64,000 nt of DNA, taken from WTGA01 sp965231865 (GTDB lineage Bacteria > Pseudomonadota > Gammaproteobacteria > Arenicellales > Poriferihabitantaceae). Positions 31,969 to 40,366 of this stretch are shown here, piece by piece. Each line of letters starts with the position of its first letter. The stretch's first letter is position 1. A program made the position numbers and the translations under genes. Under the pieces are notes generated by a model. The model did no database searches and was not told the DNA's origin. It worked only from the letters and a program-made list of their open reading frames with translations. The DNA is taken from contig CBDDOJ010000002.1 of NCBI GenBank assembly GCA_965231865.1, positions 496,001-560,000 of the forward strand. The letters run 5' to 3'.

Positions 31969-33318
31969 CTATCGGAGGGTCACCAGTTCTTCCGCTGCGG
32001 TGGGGTGGATGGCCACGGTGCGGTCGAAATCCTGCTTGGTGGCACCCATTTTCAGGGCGACGGCAAACCCCTGGATCATTTCATCCGCGGCATGTCCCAC
32101 CACATGGCATCCCACCACTTTCTCGTTCGGGCCCTGGACGATGAGTTTTACCAGGGTGCGGGGCTTGTGTTCGCCGATGGCGAACCGCATGTCAACGAAC
32201 GTGTTTTGGTAAATCCTGATTTCAGACCCGCCATATCTTTCCAGGGCCTCCGCTTCGGAAAGGCCAACCGTCCCCACGGGGGGGTGGGAAAAAATAACGG
32301 TGGGGATGTTTTCATAGTTCAGCCTGGAATCCGGCTGGTTGTTGAACAGCCGGTCGGACAACCTGCGCCCGGCGGCGATGGCGACCGGGGTCAGCTGGGC
32401 CCGGGGGGTGACATCGCCCACGGCATAAATGCCCGGGACCGAGGTGTTCTGGAAGTCGTCCACCTGGACAAATCCGCGGGGGTCGACCTCCACCCCGATG
32501 GCACTCAGGTTGAGGCCGGCAATGTTGGGATGCCGTCCGATGGCCCAGATGATGCAGTCATAGCCGTCTTTACCCGTGCCGTCTGAATCCCGGTACCCCA
32601 GCGTATTGTGTTCATCTGTGAGGGACTGCAGGTCGACTTCCGTCAGAAATTCAATTCCGCTTTCGCGCATGTCAGTCATCACCTTTTGGTGAATGTCATG
32701 GTCGAATGTCCTCAGGAGCCTGTCCTTTCGAAGTAGCATGGTCACTTTGCTGCCGAGGCCATGCAGCAGTCCTGCAAATTCGGTGGCAATGTATCCGGCA
32801 CCGATCACCAGGATGTTTTCCGGCTGTTTTTCCAGTTCAAAAAAGCCATCGCTGGTGATCCCGAGGGAGGCGCCGGGGATATCCGGCACACTCGGCCGGC
32901 CACCGGTGGCAATCAGGATATGGTCCCCATGGTATTCCCTGCCGTCGATGCCGATACAGTTTGCAGAACAAAAACCTGCTTCCCCCCGGACCAGGGTCAC
33001 GCCGGCATGATCCAGGTTGCGTCCGTAGATTCCGTTCAATCGTTTCACATAGCCATCCCGGGACTGTTTGATCGTGGACCAGTCAAACCCCCTGCGTTCA
33101 ATGTCAAAACCATAGTGGCCGGCGAGGTCCAGGGTTTCATTGATCTGGGAGGTGGTCCACATCACTTTTTTGGGAACACAGCCGACGTTGACGCAGGTGC
33201 CGCCCAGGGGCCCGTATTCAGCCACCAGGACCCGGGCGCCGTATTCCGCGGCCCGTCTTGCTGACGCCATCCCCCCGCTGCCGGCCCCAACCACGATAAA
33301 ATCAAATTTCGCCGTCAT
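31969..33318 (-). CDS. gor: Glutathione-disulfide reductase
   Basis: A 449-residue FAD flavoenzyme reducing glutathione disulfide with NADPH. It has the N-terminal FAD motif VVGAGSGGMASARRAAEYG, redox cysteines in GGTCVNVGCVPKK, and the NADPH-binding GAGYIATEFAGLL followed by LLRKDRLLRTFD, whose arginines match the NADPH-specific residues of E. coli Gor. The C-terminal active-site histidine is in VAIHPTAAEE. It is upstream gene of a two-gene unit with the PLP enzyme. Confidence 0.93.
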   Translation of the reverse strand: MTAKFDFIVVGAGSGGMASARRAAEYGARVLVAEYGPLGGTCVNVGCVPKKVMWTTSQINETLDLAGHYGFDIERRGFDWSTIKQSRDGYVKRLNGIYGRNLDHAGVTLVRGEAGFCSANCIGIDGREYHGDHILIATGGRPSVPDIPGASLGITSDGFFELEKQPENILVIGAGYIATEFAGLLHGLGSKVTMLLRKDRLLRTFDHDIHQKVMTDMRESGIEFLTEVDLQSLTDEHNTLGYRDSDGTGKDGYDCIIWAIGRHPNIAGLNLSAIGVEVDPRGFVQVDDFQNTSVPGIYAVGDVTPRAQLTPVAIAAGRRLSDRLFNNQPDSRLNYENIPTVIFSHPPVGTVGLSEAEALERYGGSEIRIYQNTFVDMRFAIGEHKPRTLVKLIVQGPNEKVVGCHVVGHAADEMIQGFAVALKMGATKQDFDRTVAIHPTAAEELVTLR

Positions 33319-33415
33319 TGAACTGTGTTCAGAAAAAACCCGATAAATGCTGCCAGAATGCGTCGGTTATACGGATTGAATTCCCGCCAACCCCGGTTCC
33401 CCCGGGGTCCGGGGT

Positions 33416-33802
33416 TTAATGGAATACGACTTGTGCCGACAGGGTAAATGCAGGGATGACGGCATCAAACAGGTCTCCGTTTTCATCCCGCATCTGGTAA
33501 CTCCCCATCATGGCGCCCACTGGGGTTTGCAAAATGGCGCCGCTGGTATATTCAAAACTTTCCCCGGGTTTCAAATGCGGATGCTCACCGACCACCCCGG
33601 GGCCCCTGACCTCTTCTGTCTTGCCTTCGGAATCCGTAATGATCCAATGGCGGGTCAGCAGCTGGGCCGCGGTATCCCCCTGATTTTCCATGTGGACCGT
33701 ATACGCGAAAATGTACTGATTGTTCTCCGGTTCGGACTGTTCCTGCAGATAATGGGGGGTTACGGTTATCTTGATTTGCCGATTTGTGCTCATGTCCGAC
33801 AT
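33416..33802 (-). CDS. apaG: ApaG family protein
   Basis: A 128-residue beta-sandwich protein. I chose ATG 33800-33802; ATG 33793 is an alternative, and longer frames extend into non-family sequence. Family features: YIFAYTVHMENQGDTAAQLL, RHWIITDSEGK, VRGPGVVGEHPHLKPGESFE and GSYQMRDENG. In E. coli apaG belongs to the rsmA-apaG-apaH operon; here neither partner is adjacent. Its role is linked to cation resistance and is not settled. Confidence 0.92.
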   Translation of the reverse strand: MSDMSTNRQIKITVTPHYLQEQSEPENNQYIFAYTVHMENQGDTAAQLLTRHWIITDSEGKTEEVRGPGVVGEHPHLKPGESFEYTSGAILQTPVGAMMGSYQMRDENGDLFDAVIPAFTLSAQVVFH

Positions 33803-34088
33803 TAGAAACCAATCGATTCCGGGATGCAACTGGTTTAAGCTGACTGCCACGGAAGCGAGGGCATGGAATTTGCCATGACAACAGGCCGCAGTTCCCGCTG
33901 ACTGGAGGGAGGCAGCAAAAGGGGATCGCATCTTTTTTCCGGGAAACGGGGATCTGCCGGCCCGGGGTCCCTTATGAGGAAAATTCCCGATTCAAGGCGT
34001 TCTGTGCAAGGTAGCCAGGCGGTGTTCGGGTGGGAACATTCTTCTTTTCTGCCGCCTGGTCCGGGCACGGCACCGATTCGAACGAGAT

Positions 34089-34128
34089 GGATTACATCAT
34101 TGAGTATTGTTACTCAATGATGTAATCC
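34089..34128. repeat. Perfect 18-base inverted repeat
   Basis: GGATTACATCATTGAGTA (34089-34106) and TACTCAATGATGTAATCC (34111-34128) are exact complements around TTGT. It is AT-rich in a G/C-rich region and lies about 270 bases upstream of the aor operon. No T-run follows. It could be a regulator site, an mRNA structure or a relic of a mobile element. Confidence 0.75.
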
Positions 34129-34296
34129 TTGGGTTCATGACTGGGTACAGTCGTCGCCTCCGTGAATGCGCCCCGCGAACGCTTGGAAGAATGTCCAAAG
34201 CGGCGGGGCTTCGTGTTCGACCCCCCTGATCCGGCCTATTCCGGAAAAACGTATCGGGGGGAGGGCGGCGCTGCAAAATGGAGGGGGCTTTCATTC

Positions 34297-34325
34297 TTGA
34301 GTCTCCCGGATAGAAGTGATATTGT
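34297..34325 (+). promoter_or_regulatory. Putative sigma-70-like promoter of the aor operon
   Basis: TTGAGT (34297-34302) and TATTGT (34320-34325) are separated by 17 bases and lie 77 bases before the first aor gene, whose ATG has AGGAGA upstream. A second AT-rich box, GTATAAAA, follows at about 34332. No regulator gene lies next to it. Confidence 0.35.
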
Positions 34326-34401
34326 CTCCGGTATAAAAAAATCAGTTGTGACACTTGGTTGCAACGGGTGATCAGAATGACAATGACGCAGGAGAACCAG
34401 C

Positions 34402-34881
34402 ATGTTACGTTCACTTTCTATTGACGCGGAAAAATGCACGGGCTGTTTGCAGTGCGAGATGGCCTGTTCCTACGAAAACGAAGGGGTATTCAATCCGGCA
34501 AAATCGAGAATCAAGGTCTTCACCTTTCATGATGAAGGCCGGTTTGTTCCCTATACCTGTACACAATGCGATGAGGCCTGGTGTCTGCACGCCTGCCCGG
34601 TCGAGGCCATCACCATGAACAAGGCAACCGGGGCCATGGAAGTGGCGGACTCCGTCTGCGTCGGCTGCAAGGTGTGTACCATTGCCTGTCCTTTCGGCAC
34701 GGTGAACTACAACCAGGATACGGGAAAAGTGATCAAGTGTGATCTTTGCGGGGGCGACCCCAAGTGTGCCGAGGCCTGTCCCACCGATGCCATCATCTAT
34801 GTCGATGCCGATGCCACCGGTCTGGATAAAATGCGTGCCTGGGCGGCTAAAACCGATAATGCAGCGTCTGCAAGGGGGTAA
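34402..34881 (+). CDS. aorA: Four-cluster ferredoxin-like subunit of aldehyde oxidoreductase
   Basis: A 159-residue cytosolic polyferredoxin. Sixteen cysteines in four groups are visible: CTGCLQCEMAC, CTQCDEAWCLHACP, CVGCKVCTIACP and CDLCGGDPKCAEACP, enough for four [4Fe-4S] clusters. It corresponds to the small electron-transfer subunit of three-part tungsten aldehyde oxidoreductases such as the Aromatoleum enzyme. The tungsten subunit gene begins 3 bases after its stop. It would carry electrons between the tungsten site and the FAD subunit. Confidence 0.88.
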   Translation: MLRSLSIDAEKCTGCLQCEMACSYENEGVFNPAKSRIKVFTFHDEGRFVPYTCTQCDEAWCLHACPVEAITMNKATGAMEVADSVCVGCKVCTIACPFGTVNYNQDTGKVIKCDLCGGDPKCAEACPTDAIIYVDADATGLDKMRAWAAKTDNAASARG

Positions 34882-34884
34882 ACC

Positions 34885-36741
34885 ATGAGCTGGACCAAGA
34901 AAGTTTTACGCGTCAACCTCAGTCGTGGCGAGGTTTCCGAAGAACCGCTCAACATGGACTGGGCAGAGGAGTATATCGGGCAAAGAGGGCTGGGAACCCG
35001 TTACCTTGTCGAAGAGACCGACCCCACCTGCGATGCCCTCGGTGCGGACAACAAGTTGATCTTTGCCACCGGACCCCTGACCGGGACTGCAGTGTCCACC
35101 GGGGGCCGATACTCCGTGATTTGCAAAAGTCCCCTGACCGGGGCCGTTGCGTGTTCCAATTCCGGCGGTTTTTTTGGTGCGGAATTAAAGTCCGCCGGCT
35201 GGGACATGGTTATTTTCGAAGGAAAAGCCGAGTCTCCGGTACGGCTGCATATTGAGAATGAAAAAGCCGAGATCATTCCAGCGGATGACTTGTGGGGCAA
35301 AACCGTCTGGGAAACCGACAAACTGATCCATGCAGCGGTCCAGGACCCCCAGGTCAGGATTGCCGCAGTGGGACGGTCCGCAGAAGCCGGATGCCTGTAT
35401 TCTGCCATTATCAATGATCTCCATCGTGCCGCCGGGCGCTCCGGTGTGGGCACGGTGATGGCATCCAAAAACCTCAAGGCCGTCTCGGTGCGGGGAACAC
35501 GGGGGGTCGGCAATATCAAGGACCCGGTCCGTTTCATGAAAAGTGTCGCCGAACAAAAGCAGGTGCTTGCGGAAAATGCGGTTACTGGCCAGGGCCTGCC
35601 GGCCCTGGGCACCCAGGTATTGATGAATGTCATCAACGAAGTGGGTGCGCTGCCGACTCACAATATGCGGGATGTCCAATTCGATGGCGCGAACAATATT
35701 TCCGGCGAGGCGATGCTGGAGGCGCGTGAAAGTGATGGCAAGCCCAACCTGACCACCAACGCGGCCTGTTTTGGCTGCACCATTGCCTGCGGACGGATTT
35801 CCACCATTGACAAAGGGCATTTTACGGTGGAGAACAAGCCCGAATACTGGGGCAACTCCGGCGGTCTGGAATACGAGGCGGCCTGGGCACTGGGGGCGGC
35901 CACGGGGGTGGATGATCTCGACACCCTGACCTATGCCAACTTTGTATGCAATGAAGACGGGATGGACCCCATATCATTCGGGGCCACGGTGGGGGCGGCC
36001 ATGGACCTGTTTGACCTGGGTGCCATTACCACCGAGGATACCGGTGGCGTGGATCTCAGCTTCGGGTCTTCAGAAGCCCTCACCTGGTGCGTTGAAAAAG
36101 TGGCGGCCGGCGAGGGATTTGGCAGGGAGATTGGAATGGGTTCCAAGCGGCTGTGTGAAAAGTATGGGCATCCCGGCCTGTCGATGTCCGTCAAGGGCCA
36201 GGAATTCCCGGCCTATGATCCCCGGGGAATACAGGGCATGGGACTGACCTACGCGACATCCAATCGCGGGGCGTGTCACCTTCGAAGCTATACCGTGGCC
36301 TCGGAAATTCTGGGGATTCCGGAAAAGACCGATCCTCTCGAAACGGAAGGCAAGGCCGGTCTGGTCAAGGCGTTTCAGGATGCCACCGCTGCCGTCGACT
36401 CCATGGGGCTGTGTGTTTTCACCACCTTCGCGTGGTCTTTGGACAACATGGCCCCGCAGCTGGATGCGGCCTGTGACGGCGAGTGGACCGTTGAGCGCCT
36501 GGTGGAAGCCGGTGAGCGTATCTGGAACCTGGAGAGGGATTACAACATGAAAGCCGGCCTGACCGGGGCCGATGACAACCTGCCGGAAAGGCTCCTGAAA
36601 GAAGCGGCCAAAACCGGACCGGCAGAAGGCAAGGTGTGTGGCCTGGATGAAATGCTACCGGAGTACTATTCGTTGCGTGGATGGACGCCGGACGGCCAGG
36701 TGACCGGGGAAACCCGACAGAAATTCTCGTTGCCGGCATGA
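34885..36741 (+). CDS. aorB: Tungsten-containing aldehyde:acceptor oxidoreductase, catalytic subunit
   Basis: A 618-residue enzyme of the AOR family, carrying a tungsten bis-pyranopterin cofactor and one [4Fe-4S] cluster, oxidising aldehydes to acids. The N-terminal domain has VLRVNLSRGEV and RGLGTRYL, and pterin binding is at GRYSVICKSPLTGAV and RAAGRSGVGTVMASKNLKA. Cluster cysteines are in CFGCTIACGR and the fourth in VDSMGLCVFTTFAW. It sits between a polyferredoxin and an FAD subunit, which indicates an NAD- or ferredoxin-linked complex. Its stop overlaps the next ATG as ATGA. Confidence 0.92.
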   Translation: MSWTKKVLRVNLSRGEVSEEPLNMDWAEEYIGQRGLGTRYLVEETDPTCDALGADNKLIFATGPLTGTAVSTGGRYSVICKSPLTGAVACSNSGGFFGAELKSAGWDMVIFEGKAESPVRLHIENEKAEIIPADDLWGKTVWETDKLIHAAVQDPQVRIAAVGRSAEAGCLYSAIINDLHRAAGRSGVGTVMASKNLKAVSVRGTRGVGNIKDPVRFMKSVAEQKQVLAENAVTGQGLPALGTQVLMNVINEVGALPTHNMRDVQFDGANNISGEAMLEARESDGKPNLTTNAACFGCTIACGRISTIDKGHFTVENKPEYWGNSGGLEYEAAWALGAATGVDDLDTLTYANFVCNEDGMDPISFGATVGAAMDLFDLGAITTEDTGGVDLSFGSSEALTWCVEKVAAGEGFGREIGMGSKRLCEKYGHPGLSMSVKGQEFPAYDPRGIQGMGLTYATSNRGACHLRSYTVASEILGIPEKTDPLETEGKAGLVKAFQDATAAVDSMGLCVFTTFAWSLDNMAPQLDAACDGEWTVERLVEAGERIWNLERDYNMKAGLTGADDNLPERLLKEAAKTGPAEGKVCGLDEMLPEYYSLRGWTPDGQVTGETRQKFSLPA

Positions 36742-37982
36742 AACACGTGATTGTCGGGGCCGGGCCCGCAGGGGTGGTGGCCGCGGAAACGCTGCGCAAA
36801 CTGGATCCTGATGCCAGGATCGTGGTGATCGGAGACGAGCCGGAGCCCCCCTATTCGAGGATGGCAATCCCCTATTTGCTCAGTGATAACATTGATGAAG
36901 AGGGGACCTATCTGCGAAAACAATCCGGCCACTTCACCCACAGCGGCATAGAGGTTGTGGCGGGCACGGTGGCATCGGTGGACACCCGGGGCAAACAGTT
37001 GTTGCTGACGGATGGCGGTGCCGTGTCGTACGACCGGCTGCTGGTGGCTACCGGCTCGGTTCCCATCCTGCCTCCCGTTTCCGGGATTGACCATGAAAAG
37101 GTGACCAATTGCTGGACCCTTGAAGATGCCAGGAAGATTGCCGGGGGATGCGCACCCGGCGCATCCGTTGTGTTGATCGGTGCCGGATTCATCGGCTGTA
37201 TCATCCTGGAAGCGCTGGTATCCGCGGGAGTGAAGTTGACGGTCATTGAAATGGGCAACCGCATGGTGCCAAGAATGCTGGATGAGACCTGCGGTATGCT
37301 GCTGCAACGATGGTGCGGGGAAAAGGGGGTCAACGTCATGACCAGTTCCCAGGTGGAAGCCATTGAAGATGCCGGGGATCATGTGAAGGTAAAGATCAGC
37401 GGTGGGCAAGAGGTGGATGCCGAGCTGGTCATTTCTGCCGCGGGGGTCCGGGCCAATGCGAAATTTCTCGAAGGCTCCGCAGTGGAACTGTCCGACGGCG
37501 CAGTGGTGGTGGACCAGCACATGTGTTCGTCCGTGCCGGACATCTATGCAGCGGGGGATGTGGCGTGCGGGCGTGATTTTTCCACGGGAGAGTACAGTGT
37601 TCAGGCCATTCAGCCCACCGCGGTTGAGCATGGCCGGGCAGCGGCCGGCAATATGGTCAACCATGGCTCGGTGGCGCATCAGGGCAGTGTGCTGATGAAT
37701 GTCCTGGATACCATCGGACTGGTTTCATCGTCGTATGGTCAGTGGGAAGGCGTAGAAGGAGGGGAGTCGGCAAAGCTGGTGGATGAAGAGGCATTTCGCT
37801 ATATCCAGCTTCAGTTTGACGGCGATCAGCTGGTGGGGGCCAATACCCTGGGGATGACCCAGCATATTGGCGTCATCCGGGGCCTGGTACAGGGGCGATT
37901 CCATCTTGGCGGCTGGAAAGACCGGCTAATGAAAAATCCGCTCCTGGTGATGGAGGCTTATCTTGCGGTGAGTCAGGGGTAG
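36738..37982 (+). CDS. aorC: FAD/NAD-binding subunit of aldehyde oxidoreductase
   Basis: A 414-residue pyridine nucleotide-disulfide oxidoreductase-like protein. I chose ATG 36738, which overlaps the AOR stop by four bases. The FAD motif is KHVIVGAGPAGVVAAETLRK, the NAD(P) motif VVLIGAGFIGCIILEALV, and the second FAD motif VPDIYAAGDVACG. No redox-active CxxxxC pair is present. In the Aromatoleum-type complex the FAD subunit passes electrons to NAD+. The position and coupling support that role here. Confidence 0.88.
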   Translation: MKHVIVGAGPAGVVAAETLRKLDPDARIVVIGDEPEPPYSRMAIPYLLSDNIDEEGTYLRKQSGHFTHSGIEVVAGTVASVDTRGKQLLLTDGGAVSYDRLLVATGSVPILPPVSGIDHEKVTNCWTLEDARKIAGGCAPGASVVLIGAGFIGCIILEALVSAGVKLTVIEMGNRMVPRMLDETCGMLLQRWCGEKGVNVMTSSQVEAIEDAGDHVKVKISGGQEVDAELVISAAGVRANAKFLEGSAVELSDGAVVVDQHMCSSVPDIYAAGDVACGRDFSTGEYSVQAIQPTAVEHGRAAAGNMVNHGSVAHQGSVLMNVLDTIGLVSSSYGQWEGVEGGESAKLVDEEAFRYIQLQFDGDQLVGANTLGMTQHIGVIRGLVQGRFHLGGWKDRLMKNPLLVMEAYLAVSQG

Positions 37983-38074
37983 GAAGCGACCCCTGCTTTT
38001 TGGGTGGCCGGGGACCCACGGGCACCGCTGAAAACCATGGACCCCATGACCCTGACCTGGAAATCGAGGCAGAT

Positions 38075-38323
38075 ATGCAAATCACCTTCAAAATGTTTGC
38101 CACACTCATGGAGTATTTGCCCGCTGGTGCGGTCAAGAACACCATTGATATCCAGGTAGAAGAAAACGCCACGCCCTACCAGGTGATTGACCGGTACCGT
38201 GTCCCCCGGTCCGAGGTCCATCTGGTACTGGTGAACGGGGTCTACATGGATGAAGAAAGCCGGAACCTGCCAATGAAACCCAACGATACCCTGGCAATCT
38301 GGCCCCCTGTAGCGGGAGGATGA
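38075..38323 (+). CDS. MoaD/ThiS-like sulfur carrier, first copy
   Basis: An 82-residue beta-grasp protein from ATG 38075 (GAGG just upstream). It ends in Gly-Gly (WPPVAGG), the thiocarboxylate-forming tail of MoaD/ThiS proteins, and has the VLVNGVYMDEESRNL loop. Such proteins donate sulfur to molybdopterin. It lies 92 bases after aorC and overlaps the next gene by four bases as ATGA. A second copy lies 307 bases on. A tungsten-pterin-specific role is inferred from the operon. Confidence 0.82.
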   Translation: MQITFKMFATLMEYLPAGAVKNTIDIQVEENATPYQVIDRYRVPRSEVHLVLVNGVYMDEESRNLPMKPNDTLAIWPPVAGG

Positions 38324-38634
38324 GGGACCACGAAGTATTCCGGTACCAGGCAGAGATGGGATACTCCCATGCGGAATTGTTGCGGGAACTGGAATCGGCG
38401 GTGGTGCCGTATGCGGTGCGGAGGATTTCCGAGTATTCCTATTCCATGGCGGTGGACGCGGACCCCGGTGGACGGGTTGCCATCCTGACCCTGGAGCCGG
38501 AGTCGGTGCGCCGGATCGCCTCAATGAGGATTCCCACCACCCGTGTTAACATCGAGTTCAGGAATTTCGAGGTCGCTGAATACCGGGAATTCCTGGATCG
38601 TTTCAGGCAATATTTGCAGCGGGGAGGGGGTTGA
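38320..38634 (+). CDS. Unknown 104-residue protein between two MoaD-like genes
   Basis: The ATG overlaps the first MoaD-like stop (ATGA), and its stop overlaps the second MoaD-like start (TTGA), so it is locked into the operon. The protein looks like a small alpha/beta fold: helix FRYQAEMGYSHAELLRELES, strands YSYSMAV and VAILTLEP, then RIPTTRVNIEFRNFE and a helical end with RGGG. No cysteines or known motif are visible, and I do not recognise the family. Context suggests a maturation or insertion factor for the tungsten enzyme. Confidence 0.7.
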   Translation: MRDHEVFRYQAEMGYSHAELLRELESAVVPYAVRRISEYSYSMAVDADPGGRVAILTLEPESVRRIASMRIPTTRVNIEFRNFEVAEYREFLDRFRQYLQRGGG

Positions 38635-38885
38635 AGGTGAACATAACGGTAAAATTTTTCTCGAGTCTAATGGAATACCTGCCAAGGTCGGCTGAGGGCA
38701 ATGCCATGGTTGTACAGGTCAACCCGGGCACCTCCCCCCGACAGGTTCTGGCGCGGTACCGGGTGCCGGAAGAAGAGGTTCGCACAGTGATGCGAAATGG
38801 TGTCTTCCTGCCTGAAGAGGACCGGGACAAGCCACTGGAAGAGGGCGACCTGTTGACCGTCTGGCCATCCATCCAGGGCGGGTAA
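38631..38885 (+). CDS. MoaD/ThiS-like sulfur carrier, second copy
   Basis: An 84-residue beta-grasp protein starting at TTG 38631 (GTG 38637 is possible) after a G-rich ribosome site. It ends WPSIQGG. It is clearly a paralogue of the first copy (FSSLMEYLPRSAEG versus FATLMEYLPAGAVK; RYRVPEEEVRTVMRNGV versus RYRVPRSEVHLVLVNGV). Two different MoaD-like proteins in one operon could serve different pterin steps or partners. No MoaE is nearby. Confidence 0.82.
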   Translation: MKVNITVKFFSSLMEYLPRSAEGNAMVVQVNPGTSPRQVLARYRVPEEEVRTVMRNGVFLPEEDRDKPLEEGDLLTVWPSIQGG

Positions 38886-38991
38886 AATCCCCCCCGGGAT
38901 GGATGGTCCAAAATATTCCATGCGGCGGATTGCGGAGTCGGGGTAGAATACCGCTGTACGGATTGAATGCACTTGTTATCGGGTTATCGGA

Positions 38992-40017
38992 ATGTTACGG
39001 GATTCTTTAAAGCGTCCACTCCATGATTTGCGAATATCGGTCACGGACCGATGCAACTTCAGATGTGGGTATTGCATGCCAAAGGATGTTTTCAAAAAGG
39101 GGTATCCTTTTTTGAAGTCCAGTGCATTGCTTACTCATGAACAAATCGAGTTGCTGGTGAAGGTGTTTGCAGAACTGGGTGTCCGGAAAATCCGCCTCAC
39201 GGGTGGTGAGCCGTTGTTGAGAAAAGACCTTGAAAAACTGGTTTCTGTGATTGCCGGTACACCGGGAATCCAGGATGTTGCGATTACAACCAATGCGTCC
39301 CTGCTCACCCGAAGACGCGCGGAGTCCCTGAGACAAGCCGGGATTGAACGGGTCAATATCAGCTTGGACGCGTTGACGCCGCACATTTATGAACAAATCA
39401 ACGAAGTCCCCTACCCCCTGAAAGACATTCTCGGAGGAATCAACAATGCACTGGAAGCGGGATTCAGGGTTGTTAAAATCAACATGGTGGTCCAAAAGGG
39501 GGTGAACGAAACGGATATCCTGCCCATGGTGACTTATTTTCGCGGGTCCGGTGCCATATTGAGATTCATTGAGTTTATGGATGTCGGCAACCACAACCAG
39601 TGGAACATGGATCGGGTATTTGGGGCCAGGGAGATTCTTGGGGAAATCAACGGGGTGTTTCCAATGGAACCACTGGACGGGCAATATGACGGGGAAGTCG
39701 CAAAAAGATGGCGATTCAAGGATGGCCAGGGAGAAATCGGCATCATTTCCTCCATCACCCAGCCTTTTTGTGGAGACTGCAGCCGGGCAAGGCTGTCCGC
39801 AAAGGGGGAACTGTTTACCTGCCTGTTTGCCAGCAGCGGCGTGGACCTGAAAAAATTTCTCGCGGCCGGCATGTCCGCGGATGAAATCCGGCAGAGAATC
39901 TCGGCAACATGGAAAAACCGAAACGATCAGTATTCGATGATGCGGAACCTGAACCCGGCGGGGCAGGTCATGGTCCAGCAGCCGCAAAAAGTCGAAATGT
40001 CCTATATTGGAGGATAG
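38992..40017 (+). CDS. moaA: GTP 3',8-cyclase MoaA
   Basis: A 341-residue radical SAM enzyme making the first pterin intermediate from GTP. The radical SAM cluster is in TDRCNFRCGYCMP, GGEPLLR follows, and the C-terminal cluster cysteines lie in QPFCGDCSRARL and FTCLF. The end reads SYIGG, with the conserved double glycine. It lies 106 bases after the second MoaD-like gene, apparently to supply pterin for the AOR cofactor. No moaC is in the window. Confidence 0.94.
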   Translation: MLRDSLKRPLHDLRISVTDRCNFRCGYCMPKDVFKKGYPFLKSSALLTHEQIELLVKVFAELGVRKIRLTGGEPLLRKDLEKLVSVIAGTPGIQDVAITTNASLLTRRRAESLRQAGIERVNISLDALTPHIYEQINEVPYPLKDILGGINNALEAGFRVVKINMVVQKGVNETDILPMVTYFRGSGAILRFIEFMDVGNHNQWNMDRVFGAREILGEINGVFPMEPLDGQYDGEVAKRWRFKDGQGEIGIISSITQPFCGDCSRARLSAKGELFTCLFASSGVDLKKFLAAGMSADEIRQRISATWKNRNDQYSMMRNLNPAGQVMVQQPQKVEMSYIGG

Positions 40018-40366
40018 ACAGGGCCCTTCCTTTTCTTTTGCATGTGCCATCGCCATGGCATGTCTTCACTCCGGCCTTCTCTGCGGGGCGGCCGGCCGGT
40101 GGGGATATCCGGCGAAAGGGTTTAAAACCACCGCCGGTAGGACAGCGGCCGGCATCCGAAGACCCCGGGCAGGCTTTGTGCTGAGCGGGTTTCCTGAAAA
40201 ACCCGGCTGCAGAAAAACCCACCATTTGCCGTTGTCTGGAGAAAAATTTTCCGGCGGGAAGGACGGGCGCACAACGCCGAGATACTATCGTTCTCCCGTT
40301 TGGGTTAAAATCCAATCTTAATCTCATTAAGAGGCTACCCATTATTTTGGGGAAAGAGGAAATTCA
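40018..40366. other. Intergenic region between moaA and fabA
   Basis: About 350 bases of G/C-rich sequence with no gene or RNA I can support. The end (AAAGAGGAAATTCA before 40367) contains the fabA ribosome site. Promoter elements for fabA must lie in it. Confidence 0.5.

Larger units (their letters stand above)
33803..34401. other. Divergent intergenic region between apaG and the aor operon
   Basis: About 600 bases without a supportable gene. It holds a long perfect hairpin (34089-34128) and the likely aor promoter, each listed separately. The rest is unremarkable G/C-rich sequence. A tRNA-like T-loop string near 34075 lacks pairing stems and is not a tRNA. Confidence 0.5.

Noticed and set aside
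34059..34078. tRNA-like string (GTTCGAATCGG and a CCA-like end) on the minus strand
   Set aside because: The T-stem does not pair and no anticodon arm can be drawn; the upstream bases are the perfect hairpin instead.
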